64,000 bases of DNA from Bradyrhizobium paxllaeri (lineage in GTDB: Bacteria > Pseudomonadota > Alphaproteobacteria > Rhizobiales > Xanthobacteraceae): assembly GCF_001693515.2 (NCBI RefSeq), contig NZ_CP042968.1, forward strand, positions 6,200,001 to 6,264,000, read 5' to 3'. Every line of letters begins with the position of its first letter. Within the stretch, counting starts at the first letter, position 1. Below the pieces are notes generated by a model. The model was not told where the DNA came from. It did not search any database and saw nothing but the letters and a program-made list of their open reading frames with translations. Position numbers and translations under genes: made by a program. Shown in pieces: positions 33,662-43,240 of this stretch.

Positions 33662-33856
33662 ATGCCGGTCGATATTGTAAATACCTATCTGGAGGTTCAG
33701 CAGCTTCGCAAAGCTGTCCGCAAGGCGGAACTTGACCTCATGATTTCTCTCGCGCGTCCCTCGAACCGCTCGCTCAGCACCGGGCGTGTGGATATCGGCG
33801 GCTCGCAGATGACCGATTCACAAATGCTTCTTTTAAAGCGGCTCAGGATTAACTGA
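33662..33856 (+). CDS. Possible small protein, 64 residues
   Basis: A 64-codon frame from ATG 33662 (MPVDIVNTYLEVQQLRKAVR). The first half is an amphipathic helix (YLEVQQLRKAVRKAELDLM); the second half is Ser/Gly-rich and ends QMLLLKRLRIN. No domain is recognised. A GAGATCACC before the start gives a weak ribosome site. Plausible but unproven. Confidence 0.4.
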   Translation: MPVDIVNTYLEVQQLRKAVRKAELDLMISLARPSNRSLSTGRVDIGGSQMTDSQMLLLKRLRIN

Positions 33857-34162
33857 TCGAGCTTGGTGTGAGATCCGCCCCACCGCTCCGAACTCGGCGA
33901 TCTTCAGCCGCAAAAAATCGCTTCCGGGTTGATGGTTAAACATTATGCCCGGCGCGCGGACATTTACCATGCGTCCAAGTCTAAGCTCCGCATTTCCACG
34001 GTAATGTCCGAAAATCCATTTAAATCAATTGTCTAATTTAGGGGCGCGGGCTAAATTGCCGCCGATTTCTAATCGTGCCGTCCGGGCAGGGATGATGGGG
34101 CGGGGTATTTCGGTTGGTGGTTCGTATCGTGGGGACGATGCGATGTTTTTTGAAAGCAAGGC
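33857..34162. other. Upstream region of the UDP-GlcNAc 2-epimerase gene
   Basis: About 306 bp without a supportable gene. AT-rich stretches near 34000-34035 (TCCATTTAAATCAATTG) are likely promoter DNA for the wecB-glycosyltransferase pair. Confidence 0.4.
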
Positions 34163-35350
34163 ATGCATCACCCTCGCAGAGAGCATTTCAGCAACTCGAC
34201 CCCTGTCCGCACCTTTGTCTTCGTCGTTGGTACCCGCCCGGAAGTCATCAAGGTAGCCCCCATCGTCCGCAGGCTGCGCGAAGCCGAATGGGCGGTCGTT
34301 CGGGTCGTGACATCAGGCCAGCAGAGCGATCTCCTCGACAGCACCCTTGCCGAATTCGACCTCCGCCCGGACCTCTCGATCCGGCATCGCAGCAATTGTC
34401 ACACGCCGGCGGCTCTCGCCAGCCTGCTCATTCGCCGCCTGGATCGCTATTTCGGGCAGGTTCGCCCCGATTGCGTTCTCGCCCAGGGCGACACGACGAC
34501 CGCCTATGCGTCGTCGATCGCGGCGTTCTACCGCAAGATCGCCTTTGTGCATGTGGAAGCCGGACTGCGCACGCCAAGCCTTGATGCGCCCTTCCCCGAA
34601 GAATTTCACCGCCGTTCGATCGCCGTATCCACATCCCTTCACTGCGCGCCCACATCGGCCGCGGCACAGAACCTTGTGCGGGAGAACATTGCGCGGGAGA
34701 AGATCATCGTTTCCGGAAATACGGTGATCGACTCCCTGCTCGAAGTCGCGGCTTCAAAACCGGCGCTGCCCGCCGACTTTCCGAGGTTGCGGACCATCCT
34801 TCTCACAGCGCATCGGCGGGAGAATTTTGGCGAGCCGCTGCGCGATGCGTTCACCGCGATCAAGGCCTTCGTCGACCTCAATCCCGATGTCGCCGTGTAT
34901 TTTCCGGTTCATCCCAATCCAAACGCACGCGAAACGGCGATCGAGATCCTTTCGGGTCATCCGCGGGTCAGGCTGGTCGATCCGCTCGGCTACCGCGATG
35001 TCGTCGCCGCAATACAGAATGCCTGGTGCGTGGTGACCGATAGCGGCGGCCTTCAGGAAGAGGCGCCCGCGCTTGGCAAGCCCGTTCTGGTGTTGCGCGA
35101 CGTGACCGAGAGGCCTGAGGCGGTAGCATCAGGGGTTGTCGAACTGGTCGGAACCTCTCGCGAGGCGGTATTCGGCGCGTTGTCCGAGTTGAACAAGAAC
35201 AACGCGAAATATACCCGCATGGCCCGGCCGGTATTTCCCTATGGGGACGGCCACGCCAGCAAGCGGATCGTCGAGGCCCTCTACCGGCAATTCGTCCTGC
35301 CGCCGCAAATGCGCTCCGCCGAAATCGTTCAGCTTCACCACGCGTCCTGA
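34163..35350 (+). CDS. wecB: UDP-N-acetylglucosamine 2-epimerase (non-hydrolysing)
   Basis: A 395-residue WecB/MnaA-type enzyme that interconverts UDP-GlcNAc and UDP-ManNAc, feeding surface polysaccharide. Family blocks: FVVGTRPEVIKVAPIV at the N-terminus, AQGDTTTAYAS, FVHVEAGLRT, PFPEEFHRR, LLTAHRRENFGEPL, YFPVHPNPNAR and DSGGLQEEAPALGKPVLVLR. The acidic and His residues known from the E. coli enzyme (in GDTTTA, VEAGLRT, PEE, TAHRREN) are all present, so it should be active. It ends 3 bp before the glycosyltransferase gene, with which it forms an operon. The first 15 residues are not conserved, so an internal start is possible. Confidence 0.92.
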   Translation: MHHPRREHFSNSTPVRTFVFVVGTRPEVIKVAPIVRRLREAEWAVVRVVTSGQQSDLLDSTLAEFDLRPDLSIRHRSNCHTPAALASLLIRRLDRYFGQVRPDCVLAQGDTTTAYASSIAAFYRKIAFVHVEAGLRTPSLDAPFPEEFHRRSIAVSTSLHCAPTSAAAQNLVRENIAREKIIVSGNTVIDSLLEVAASKPALPADFPRLRTILLTAHRRENFGEPLRDAFTAIKAFVDLNPDVAVYFPVHPNPNARETAIEILSGHPRVRLVDPLGYRDVVAAIQNAWCVVTDSGGLQEEAPALGKPVLVLRDVTERPEAVASGVVELVGTSREAVFGALSELNKNNAKYTRMARPVFPYGDGHASKRIVEALYRQFVLPPQMRSAEIVQLHHAS

Positions 35351-35353
35351 GAA

Positions 35354-36853
35354 ATGACACAAGCCCCCGCCTTCATCTTCCAATACCTCTATGTCGTCGA
35401 GATTCTGATGCTGATCGCGGCTGTGATCATCACGATCTCCAGCTTCGACGATCTGTTTGTGGACCTGCTGTACTGGACCAGCCGGCTGATGGGCACGGCG
35501 GATGCCAAGTCCAAGGAATTGCCTAGCGTTGAGATCCTCGAGCAAATCCCCGAGCGCCCGATCGCCATCATGGTGCCGTGCTGGAAGGAGCACGACGTCA
35601 TCTTTTCGATGCTGTCATCGAACTCCCGGCTCGTGCGCTACGAGCGCGCGCATTACTTCGTCGGCGTCTATCTGAACGATCCCCTCACCCAGGCCGAGGT
35701 GCGCAAGGCGCAGGGGCTGTACAAAAACATCCACATGGTACTGGTGCCGCATGACGGCCCGACCAGCAAGGCCGACTGCCTGAACCAGACGATCTCCGAC
35801 ATCTTCATGTTCGAGGCCGAGCATAACATCCAGTTTGCGGGAATCGTGATGCACGATTCCGAGGACCTCATTCATCCGCTGGAGCTCAAGCTCTTCAACA
35901 AGCTGGTCGACGTCTACGACTTCATCCAGTTGCCGGTCTACTCGTTCTCCCGGCCGATCACTTCGCTCATCGCGGGCCTCTATATGGACGAGTTCGCCGA
36001 GATGCACACCAAGGACCTCGAGGTCCGCCAGCGCATCAGCGGCGTCATTCCCTGCGCCGGCGTTTCCGCATGCTTCAGCCGGGAGGCGATCCAGCATCTC
36101 AACGATCAGAATCAGGGCGAGGCCTTCCGTACATCGTCGTTCACGGAAGACTACGACATCGCGTTCCGCGTCTCGGAGCTCGGATTCAAGTCAGCGTTCA
36201 TCGCCTATCCGGCCAGCTATGCGATCGACATCGATATCGACAGTGGCAACCCCGGCATTCTGCACCGAACCCTTCCGGTGGCGACCCGCGAATTCTTTCC
36301 GTCAGGCCTCGAGGCTGCCTATCGCCAGCGCGCACGCTGGTTGCTCGGCATCGTGTTCCAGGGCGCGCAGGAGCACGGTTGGAAAGGCTCGCTCGGGACC
36401 AAATATTTCCTGGCGCGGGACAGAAAGGGCGTGATCACCAGCCCAGCCGTCATGCTGGCCTATTTTGCGCTCGCCAATCTGACCATATTCGAACTCTATC
36501 GGGCGGTTTTCGATCCCGAAAGGCAGTTTGTTTATTCGCTGTTGAACCAGAACTGGGCGATGTGGCTGTTCTTTGTGAACTTCCTGTTTCTGATCTGGCG
36601 CCTGTTCAACCGAATGACGTTCACGGGCATGATCTACAATTTACGTCACGCCCTGATGGCGGCGCCGCGACTGGTCGTCGGAAATTTTGTCAACTTCTTC
36701 GCAACCTGGCGCGCCGTGCGCATCTATATGAGTCACCGGATATCCGGCACAGCGCTGGTGTGGGACAAGACCTCCCACTCCTACCCGGTGCACATGGGCG
36801 ACCTCACCCTGCCCCGGCCGGCCGTGGCTGCTGATAGCGCCGGAGCCGAATAG
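35354..36853 (+). CDS. Membrane glycosyltransferase family 2, NfrB-like
   Basis: A 499-residue membrane glycosyltransferase. An N-terminal helix (YLYVVEILMLIAAVIITIS) precedes the GT-2 catalytic domain: IAIMVPCWKEHDVI, the metal-binding acidic motif in VMHDSEDLIHP (DSED), the TED motif in SFTEDYDIAFRV and the Q-x-x-R-W acceptor motif in RQRARWLLG. Three or four C-terminal helices follow (VMLAYFALANLTIFELY; WAMWLFFVNFLFLIW). This is the layout of processive polysaccharide synthases and of the N-terminal part of NfrB. With WecB just upstream it may polymerise or transfer an N-acetylhexosamine, but the sugar is inference. Confidence 0.87.
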   Translation: MTQAPAFIFQYLYVVEILMLIAAVIITISSFDDLFVDLLYWTSRLMGTADAKSKELPSVEILEQIPERPIAIMVPCWKEHDVIFSMLSSNSRLVRYERAHYFVGVYLNDPLTQAEVRKAQGLYKNIHMVLVPHDGPTSKADCLNQTISDIFMFEAEHNIQFAGIVMHDSEDLIHPLELKLFNKLVDVYDFIQLPVYSFSRPITSLIAGLYMDEFAEMHTKDLEVRQRISGVIPCAGVSACFSREAIQHLNDQNQGEAFRTSSFTEDYDIAFRVSELGFKSAFIAYPASYAIDIDIDSGNPGILHRTLPVATREFFPSGLEAAYRQRARWLLGIVFQGAQEHGWKGSLGTKYFLARDRKGVITSPAVMLAYFALANLTIFELYRAVFDPERQFVYSLLNQNWAMWLFFVNFLFLIWRLFNRMTFTGMIYNLRHALMAAPRLVVGNFVNFFATWRAVRIYMSHRISGTALVWDKTSHSYPVHMGDLTLPRPAVAADSAGAE

Positions 36854-36854
36854 C

Positions 36855-37160
36855 CTAAGCCGCCAGCAGCGGTTTACCTTCGCGCTGCTGCGCAGCGGCC
36901 GGGCTTGGACCAAGGATGAGACGCGCGAACGAACGCATTCCCAGGAGAGCTGCGCAGACCGCGAATGCAACGAGCTGGAGGCTGGGGTAGAAAACAACCG
37001 CGCCGAGAACCAGCCAGCCTGCGGCGATGGCAAGGAAGTCGGTCAGCCCAGAGCTTTTCCCGTTGGCGGAATCCAGGCCCTGATCGAGCGCATTGGCGAT
37101 CGCATCAAAGCCTTCAATCGCATCCCTGCTGGTCGGACCGGCCAGATCACGTGAAAACAT
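36855..37160 (-). CDS. Hypothetical membrane protein, 101 residues
   Basis: A 101-residue protein converging on the glycosyltransferase gene. The N-terminal 38 residues are soluble (MFSRDLAGPTSRDAIEGFDA), followed by two membrane helices (FLAIAAGWLVLGAVVFY; LQLVAFAVCAALLGMRSF) and a Pro/Ala/Gln-rich tail. No family is recognised. The stop lies 1 bp after the neighbour's stop on the other strand, a very tight convergence. Confidence 0.5.
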   Translation of the reverse strand: MFSRDLAGPTSRDAIEGFDAIANALDQGLDSANGKSSGLTDFLAIAAGWLVLGAVVFYPSLQLVAFAVCAALLGMRSFARLILGPSPAAAQQREGKPLLAA

Positions 37161-37474
37161 CAGACACCCCCAAAGAGCCTCTCGCGGGCTCTCAGGGGAT
37201 TTGGCGGGATGACTATTGCCCGCCGCTCAAACTGACCGTTACAGTTTTATCCATATGGCTTTTTCGCGTGCGAAGGCGCTGCGCCTCCCGGGGCATGAAT
37301 AATTCCAGCCCAACGCATTCGTTAGGATTTTAATAATGGCCTCCTGGAGAGGACCCACCTGATGCTCCTGGGCTTCGCCGGTGTTGGCTTCGCATATCGC
37401 CGCCGATCCAGGCTTGCCGCCGCGGCAGCCTGAGTTCCGGCTGCCTGGACTTGCGTTGATCCTGGCAGCCATCG
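37161..37474. other. Gap holding a PEP-CTERM gene remnant
   Basis: No intact gene. The plus strand at 37362-37433 encodes only the tail of a PEP-CTERM protein (listed separately). The rest shows no feature. Confidence 0.5.
37362..37433 (+). pseudogene. Orphan C-terminal tail of a PEP-CTERM protein
   Basis: The frame ATG 37362 to TGA 37433 reads MLLGFAGVGFAYRRRSRLAA and ends in alanines. This is the membrane helix and Arg cluster of a PEP-CTERM sorting tail, very like ILGFAGVGFMAYRRRN at the end of the intact protein at 31943-32662. The codons upstream do not encode PEPxxWAM or any body, so only the last ~24 codons of a lost gene remain. It could be a deletion scar. Confidence 0.55.
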
Positions 37475-39388
37475 TCAGCGGGCCAATTGCCGGTAGATCG
37501 CCGGAAGCGCCGCCGGCAAGCGGCTGATGTTGCCGACGATGGCGTAGCCGCCGCGTCCGAACAGGGCGGGAAAGTAGGATTGGGCGCCGGCGTCGACCGT
37601 GACGCCGAACACCGCAACGCCTAGCCGCCGGGCCTCGCGCACCGCCTTGCGGGTATCTTCCACCGCAAAGCGGCCTTCATAGTGATCGACGTCGTTCGGC
37701 TTGCCGTCCGTCAGCACCAGCAGCAGCTTCTTGCGCTGCGGTTGGCCGGCAAGCTCGGCGGCGGCATGGCGGATGGCCGGGCCGATGCGCGTATAGTAGC
37801 CCGGCTTGAGCGCACCGATCCGTCGCTCAACGGCAGCTCCCATCGGCTCCTCGAACGACTTGACGGCCTCGATGCGTATCCAGGATCGCCGCCGCGATGT
37901 GAAGGTCAGGATGCTGTGATGGTCCCCGCAGGCGGAAAGCCCATGCGCCAGGATGAGCAGCGCTTCCTTCTCCACGTCGAGAACGCGGTGACCATCGACC
38001 CACGCATCCGTGGAAAGCGAGACATCGACCAACAACGTTGCCGCGAGGTCGTGTCGCTGCGGACGCATCGCCAGATGGACCCGATCGATCGATCCGCTGC
38101 CCGCCCGCAGATCGCATCGAGCGCGGACGAGCGCATCGATATCCAGGTCGAACCCGTCTGCCTGGCCGCGCATCACCTCGTGCTGCGGCCGCAGCGCCTC
38201 GAAGCGCCGCCGCACATGACGGACGTGCCGCAGAATGTTTGCATCCGGCGTCCAGCTTTCGCCGATCTCCGGCGCCTGCCCCGTCAACACCCGGCAACAA
38301 TCTGGCAGATAGACACCGGCGCGATAGTCCCATTCCGGATAAAGACGACCGGCGTCGAGGCGCGTGACATCGATGGTTTGCGGCGGCAGATCCAGGTCGA
38401 ATTTCAGCCTTGTGGCAGGCTTGCCGCTGCGGCGGCCGATCGCGAGTTCGTCGAGGTCGTCGGCCGCCTTGCGCGCATCTTCGTCCTCACCATCGTCCGA
38501 AGGGCGGTCGACATTCACCATTTCCGCCATCGCGAGTATCTTCTCGAAGCGGTTCAGGATGAACGGATCGCGCTTTCCGCCGTCGTCGGCCTCGCGGACA
38601 GCCCTGCGCTTGCGCGTATCGGGCAAGTCGGTCTCATCGCCTGGCACAGGCGCATCGTCATCCTCGACCTTTGCAGGAACGGTCGCGCGTATCCAGCAAT
38701 CTCCCCACAGCGGACAAGGCAGCATTGATCGATATCCGGGCGGCGCTTTTGCCGGCAGATCGCCGGTGCCGATCACGACTGGCCACAGCCGGCCTTGCGG
38801 AGGCGCATCGGCTCCGAGCAGCGCCCGCACGATGCGCTCGACCTCCTGCTCTGCCCGAGGCAGGGGTCTGCGGGGGCGCGCTTGCGCGATTGCCGCCGCC
38901 AGACGCTCGTATGAAAGGATCAGGCCAGGAAACAGCACCTTTACTTTTTCGACCGTCTCGCGGGCGCGCCGCAAGGTCAGGAGATCGCGCCGCAGCGGAT
39001 CGGTCTCGTCGATCGTCATCACCGGCGCTGTGGCAAACCACGCCGCCAGCCAGCGATAGAGCAAGGCGTTGAGCTCGCGATTCGGAAACAGGGCGATGCG
39101 CTCAGGCAGAAAGACGGTCGCCCGATCGCGGCCGGGATGATCGAGATTCTCGTCGCCAAGGCCGATGCGTTGCCGCCAGCCGAGCCGATGGCCAGACTTT
39201 CGCGACTTGGCGCCGGCGATCTGCACGCCCGCCTCCCCGCCCAGCGCGCGGAACATGACGGCAATCTGTCCCTGCACTTCCGCAAGCGTCGCGGCTTCCC
39301 CGGCATAAACGAGATAGCTCGCCGTAGCGCCCACCAGCCGATGCCAGACGCGGCCAACCGTCTCCTCAAGTTCGAGGAAATCGAGCAT
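37475..39388 (-). CDS. norD: Nitric oxide reductase activation protein NorD
   Basis: A 637-residue protein, normal for NorD. The C-terminal third is a von Willebrand A domain with a complete MIDAS: LLVDVSLSTDAWV (DxSxS), and the late block KKLLLVLTDGKPNDVDHY. The N-terminal part is helical with Asp/Arg-rich linkers. NorD works with the AAA+ ATPase NorQ to mature the haem/non-haem iron centre of NorCB. It lies 3 bp after norQ and closes the nor operon. No signal peptide or membrane helix, in keeping with a cytoplasmic chaperone. Confidence 0.93.
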   Translation of the reverse strand: MLDFLELEETVGRVWHRLVGATASYLVYAGEAATLAEVQGQIAVMFRALGGEAGVQIAGAKSRKSGHRLGWRQRIGLGDENLDHPGRDRATVFLPERIALFPNRELNALLYRWLAAWFATAPVMTIDETDPLRRDLLTLRRARETVEKVKVLFPGLILSYERLAAAIAQARPRRPLPRAEQEVERIVRALLGADAPPQGRLWPVVIGTGDLPAKAPPGYRSMLPCPLWGDCWIRATVPAKVEDDDAPVPGDETDLPDTRKRRAVREADDGGKRDPFILNRFEKILAMAEMVNVDRPSDDGEDEDARKAADDLDELAIGRRSGKPATRLKFDLDLPPQTIDVTRLDAGRLYPEWDYRAGVYLPDCCRVLTGQAPEIGESWTPDANILRHVRHVRRRFEALRPQHEVMRGQADGFDLDIDALVRARCDLRAGSGSIDRVHLAMRPQRHDLAATLLVDVSLSTDAWVDGHRVLDVEKEALLILAHGLSACGDHHSILTFTSRRRSWIRIEAVKSFEEPMGAAVERRIGALKPGYYTRIGPAIRHAAAELAGQPQRKKLLLVLTDGKPNDVDHYEGRFAVEDTRKAVREARRLGVAVFGVTVDAGAQSYFPALFGRGGYAIVGNISRLPAALPAIYRQLAR

Positions 39389-39391
39389 GTC

Positions 39392-40201
<810 letters not shown>

Positions 40202-40259
40202 ATCAAATCTCCAGCATTAGAGCGGCGGCCGGCCGCGTCGATGACCGGCCGCCTGAAGC

Positions 40260-41606
40260 CTATTCGGCGGGTTGGAGTGCGCCGGGCGCGACCACCGGGC
40301 GTTCGCGGCCCGGCACCAGAACCGCCCACACGAACATCAAGGCCGAGATCAGAACGAACACGCCGGAGCCGAGCCGGACCCAGTAGAATACCGCAAGCTG
40401 GTCCTGCACCTCCATGAAGCCCTGACCCAGCACGCGTTGCAGATGAACCTGGATCACGCCGGCGAAGGTCAGCGCAAAGGTCATCGTCATCATGGCGGTG
40501 CACATGATCCAGAAGCTCGCCATGCTGAGCCACTGATTGTACGGCGCTCTCTGGCGCAGTTGCGGGATCGCGTAGGCCATGACGGCAAGGTTCAGCATCA
40601 CGTAGGCACCGAAGAACGCAAGGTGTCCGTGCGCCGCCGTCACCTGCGTGCCGTGCGTGTAGTAGTTTACCGAGGACAAAGTGTGCAGGAAGCCCCACAC
40701 GCCGGCGCCGAGGAATGCCATCACGGAGCAGCCGACCGACCAGAGCAGCGCAGCCCGGTTCGGATGTTTGCGACCTGCCTTCCAGGTCATCTGCACGGTG
40801 AAGATGACCATGGTGAAGAACGGGGCGACCTCGAGCGTGGAGAACAGCGAACCGATCCACTGCCAGTAGCCGGGCGCGCCGATCCAGTAGAAGTGGTGGC
40901 CGGTACCGAGGATTCCGGAGAACAGCGCAAGGCCAATGATGACGTAGAGCCACTTCTCGACCACTTCGCGATCGATTCCGTTGAGCTTGATCATCAGGAA
41001 GGCCAGCACGGAAGCCATGATGAGCTCCCAGACGCCTTCGACCCAGAGATGCACGATGTACCACCAGTACATCTTGTCGACCGCAAGATTCTTCGGAGTA
41101 TAGAACGCAAACAGGAAGAAGATCGCGACGCCCCAGAGGCCGAACAACAGGATGTTGGTGACTGTCGTCTTTCTTCCCTTCAAGGCCGTCATCGTCACGT
41201 TGAAGAGGAACATGAGACAGACGACGACGATCCCGATCTTGATAACGAACGGCTGTTCGAGGAATTCGCGGCCCTCGTGGTAATGGAAGAGATAGCCGAC
41301 CACGGCGGCGCCGGCAGCGCCGAAGAACATCCAGAACTGGATCTTCGCCAGCAACGGGCTATACAGTTCGGTCTCGGTCTCCTCCGGCAGAAGATAGTAT
41401 GTCGCTCCCATGAAACCGATGAGTGACCACACGATCAACGCGTTGGTATGTATCATCCTGACGATGTTGAACGGCAGGAGAACGGACAGGGTGTTCGGAA
41501 GGACGTAGATGGTGCCGGCCAAAACGCCGAACAGCACCTGAGCGAGGAAAAGCGTCAGCGCGCCGTAGAAATACAGCATCGCAACTTTCTGGGTTTCGTA
41601 TCTCAT
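40260..41606 (-). CDS. norB: Nitric oxide reductase large subunit NorB (cNOR)
   Basis: A 448-residue, 12-helix haem-copper oxidase-superfamily protein that reduces 2 NO to N2O in the inner membrane. Ligands visible: low-spin haem His in IVRMIHTNALIVWS; non-haem FeB His and the nearby glutamate in YIVHLWVEGVWE; the His pair in LGTGHHFYWIG; haem b3 and b His in TAAHGHLAFFG. Absence of a long N-terminal extension makes it the cytochrome-c-dependent type (cNOR), consistent with norC beside it. It lies 34 bp downstream of norC in the same operon. Confidence 0.96.
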   Translation of the reverse strand: MRYETQKVAMLYFYGALTLFLAQVLFGVLAGTIYVLPNTLSVLLPFNIVRMIHTNALIVWSLIGFMGATYYLLPEETETELYSPLLAKIQFWMFFGAAGAAVVGYLFHYHEGREFLEQPFVIKIGIVVVCLMFLFNVTMTALKGRKTTVTNILLFGLWGVAIFFLFAFYTPKNLAVDKMYWWYIVHLWVEGVWELIMASVLAFLMIKLNGIDREVVEKWLYVIIGLALFSGILGTGHHFYWIGAPGYWQWIGSLFSTLEVAPFFTMVIFTVQMTWKAGRKHPNRAALLWSVGCSVMAFLGAGVWGFLHTLSSVNYYTHGTQVTAAHGHLAFFGAYVMLNLAVMAYAIPQLRQRAPYNQWLSMASFWIMCTAMMTMTFALTFAGVIQVHLQRVLGQGFMEVQDQLAVFYWVRLGSGVFVLISALMFVWAVLVPGRERPVVAPGALQPAE

Positions 41607-41640
41607 CGTGAGGTTTCCTACGGGCTGTCGGGTGGGATAC

Positions 41641-42093
41641 TCAGCCGGCCTTGTTCGGCGGCCAGTTCTGCGTCTTGATCTTGTTGGTCCATTGCAGGAA
41701 ATCGGCGAGATCGTTGAGTTCCTGATCGGTGAGGTTGAACTGCGGCATCTGCCGGCGGCCGGGCGCGCCCGATGGCTGCGCCTGCATCCACGACTTCAGG
41801 ATTTCCTTGGCGGTGGCGGGATCCTCATTGCCGCCCCAGCGATCCCAGACGTTGCCGATCTCAGGCGCGAAATACGCGCCCTCGCCCAGCAAGGTATGGC
41901 AGTTGATGCAGGAGTGTTTCTCCCAGACGTGCTTGCCGCGCGCCACGGAGTCAGTCAGCGTCTTCTCGTCCGTCGACGTGGTGACCATGTAGTAGTGGCT
42001 GTGCGCCGTCAGCCCGAGGAAGATCGCGAAGAAAAAGGCCGATCCGCCGTAGAAGACGTTGCGAGCCGCCGACTTGGTAAGGCGTTCAGCCAT
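41641..42093 (-). CDS. norC: Nitric oxide reductase cytochrome c subunit NorC
   Basis: A 150-residue membrane-anchored cytochrome c. One helix (NVFYGGSAFFFAIFLGLTA, about 12-30), then the haem c site CINCH near residue 62-66 and the axial Met in GRRQMPQFNLTDQEL. It passes electrons from periplasmic cytochrome c or pseudoazurin to NorB. A near-consensus FNR/NnrR palindrome (42168-42181) lies 75 bp upstream of its ATG at 42093, so norCBQD probably has its own promoter within the larger cluster. Confidence 0.95.
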   Translation of the reverse strand: MAERLTKSAARNVFYGGSAFFFAIFLGLTAHSHYYMVTTSTDEKTLTDSVARGKHVWEKHSCINCHTLLGEGAYFAPEIGNVWDRWGGNEDPATAKEILKSWMQAQPSGAPGRRQMPQFNLTDQELNDLADFLQWTNKIKTQNWPPNKAG

Positions 42094-42167
42094 TACGGGT
42101 CCTTTCCGGTTGGTGTGCTGAATAGTTGAGCGGTCGCGTCAATCTATTCACCCGCGTCCGGCGCTCT

Positions 42168-42181
42168 TTGTGCCGGCGCAA
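42168..42181. promoter_or_regulatory. FNR/NnrR-type palindrome upstream of norC
   Basis: TTGTGCCGGCGCAA fits the FNR/FixK/NnrR half-site pattern TTG(A/C)-N6-(T/G)CAA with one mismatch in the left arm. It is 75 bp from the norC start. The left flank GGCGCTCT is shared with the sites at 49236 and 51243. NnrR encoded at 50448 is the obvious candidate regulator. Confidence 0.65.
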
Positions 42182-42220
42182 GGATCCCGACGATCCCGAG
42201 CCGTTCGCGGGATTTCTCAA

Positions 42221-42493
42221 TCAGGACAACAGGACGGAGACGGCGGAGACCGACCAGGCGAAGCCGACGATGAGCATCAGCCAGGCGGTTATTAGCCCGC
42301 GCCAGATCGGCGGTGCGGTCCGTAAATCGAGATAATCGAGCAGGATTCTCCGGCCCTTGATTGCCGCAATGGCGAGAACGGTTCCATTGGCGAGCGGCAG
42401 GCCGTGGGCAGCGCCAGTGAGTGCCATGGTAGTGCCGGCGAGCGCGATCAGCGCAAGCAACGTGAGGTCCATACGGTCGGGCTGATATCGCAT
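42221..42493 (-). CDS. norF: Nitric oxide reductase accessory membrane protein NorF
   Basis: A 90-residue membrane protein with three hydrophobic stretches (LTLLALIALAGTTMALTG; LANGTVLAIAAIKG; AWLMLIVGFAWSVSAVSVLL), like the cytochrome oxidase subunit IV-related NorF. The start is ATG 42493 or ATG 42472 (MDLTLLALIAL). It directly follows norE (3 bp), as norF does in other denitrifiers, where it supports full NO reductase activity. The assignment leans on position as much as on sequence. Confidence 0.75.
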   Translation of the reverse strand: MRYQPDRMDLTLLALIALAGTTMALTGAAHGLPLANGTVLAIAAIKGRRILLDYLDLRTAPPIWRGLITAWLMLIVGFAWSVSAVSVLLS

Positions 42494-42496
42494 GCT

Positions 42497-43072
42497 TCAG
42501 CGCACCAGGTAGACGATCGGAAACATCACGATCCAGACCAGATCGACCATGTGCCAGAAAATCGTTCCCGTCTCCACATGGACCGGATCGGCTTGGCGGC
42601 ACACAACCGCAAGGATGATGATTCCGAGGCAGACGTGCAGCAGGTGAAAGCCGGTCAGGAGGAAGTACAATGTGAAGAATACGCTTGTCTCGAGGCCGAT
42701 ACCGCTGCCGATCTCGCGCGCATATTCGACAAGCTTGATCGTCACGAAGGCGCCGCCCAGCGCCATCGCGAGAAGCAGCCAAAGTCGCGCATGGCGGCGT
42801 GCATTCGCGCGCGCCGATGACACCCCCTTTGCCGCCGCCCACCCGCTCGTCACCAGGACAATCGTGTTGTATCCGGCAAGCGTCGCATCGAGTGAGGTCT
42901 GGCCCGAGGCGAAGATGGCAGGCTTGACCGCATGGGCGACGATGAACGCGCCGAGGAAGAGACCGAAGGCCACGAGTTCGCTGAAGACGAGGACCCACAT
43001 CATCGGGTCGCCCGGGAGTCCTTCAAAGACACCCCAGCCCGCCTCTTCCTGTTCGCAATCCGCAATAGACAT
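42497..43072 (-). CDS. norE: Nitric oxide reductase accessory protein NorE (cytochrome oxidase subunit III-like)
   Basis: A 191-residue five-helix protein of the cytochrome c oxidase subunit III family: WVLVFSELVAFGLFLGAFI, NTIVLVTSGWAAAKGV, HARLWLLLAMALGGAFVTIK, FFTLYFLLTGFHLLHVCLG and FWHMVDLVWIVMFPIVYL. The short length and position in a nor cluster identify NorE rather than a true oxidase subunit. It is the first gene of the norEFCBQD series. A perfect FixK/NnrR palindrome lies 93 bp upstream (43165-43178). Confidence 0.9.
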   Translation of the reverse strand: MSIADCEQEEAGWGVFEGLPGDPMMWVLVFSELVAFGLFLGAFIVAHAVKPAIFASGQTSLDATLAGYNTIVLVTSGWAAAKGVSSARANARRHARLWLLLAMALGGAFVTIKLVEYAREIGSGIGLETSVFFTLYFLLTGFHLLHVCLGIIILAVVCRQADPVHVETGTIFWHMVDLVWIVMFPIVYLVR

Positions 43073-43164
43073 TCGATCTCCCGATCGACGCCTATCACGT
43101 CAGGCAGAACGGGTTCTTTGTCGCCGAGCAAACACGGGGACGGGCACCGCCATCGCAACGCTCC

Positions 43165-43178
43165 TTGCGGGAGCGCAA
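43165..43178. promoter_or_regulatory. FixK/NnrR-type palindrome between norE and a divergent small gene
   Basis: TTGCGGGAGCGCAA fully matches TTG(A/C)-N6-(T/G)CAA. It is 93 bp from the norE ATG (minus strand) and 63 bp from the ATG of the 51-residue membrane protein at 43241 (plus strand), so it could control both. Confidence 0.7.
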
Positions 43179-43240
43179 CGTCAACGGCCCGTCATGGCCG
43201 CTAGATACGGCGACTTTTGAAACAATGAGGACGGAGCGCC

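Noticed and set aside
37682..38728. 348-codon plus-strand frame opposite norD
   Set aside because: Antisense to NorD with its MIDAS motif; no domain.
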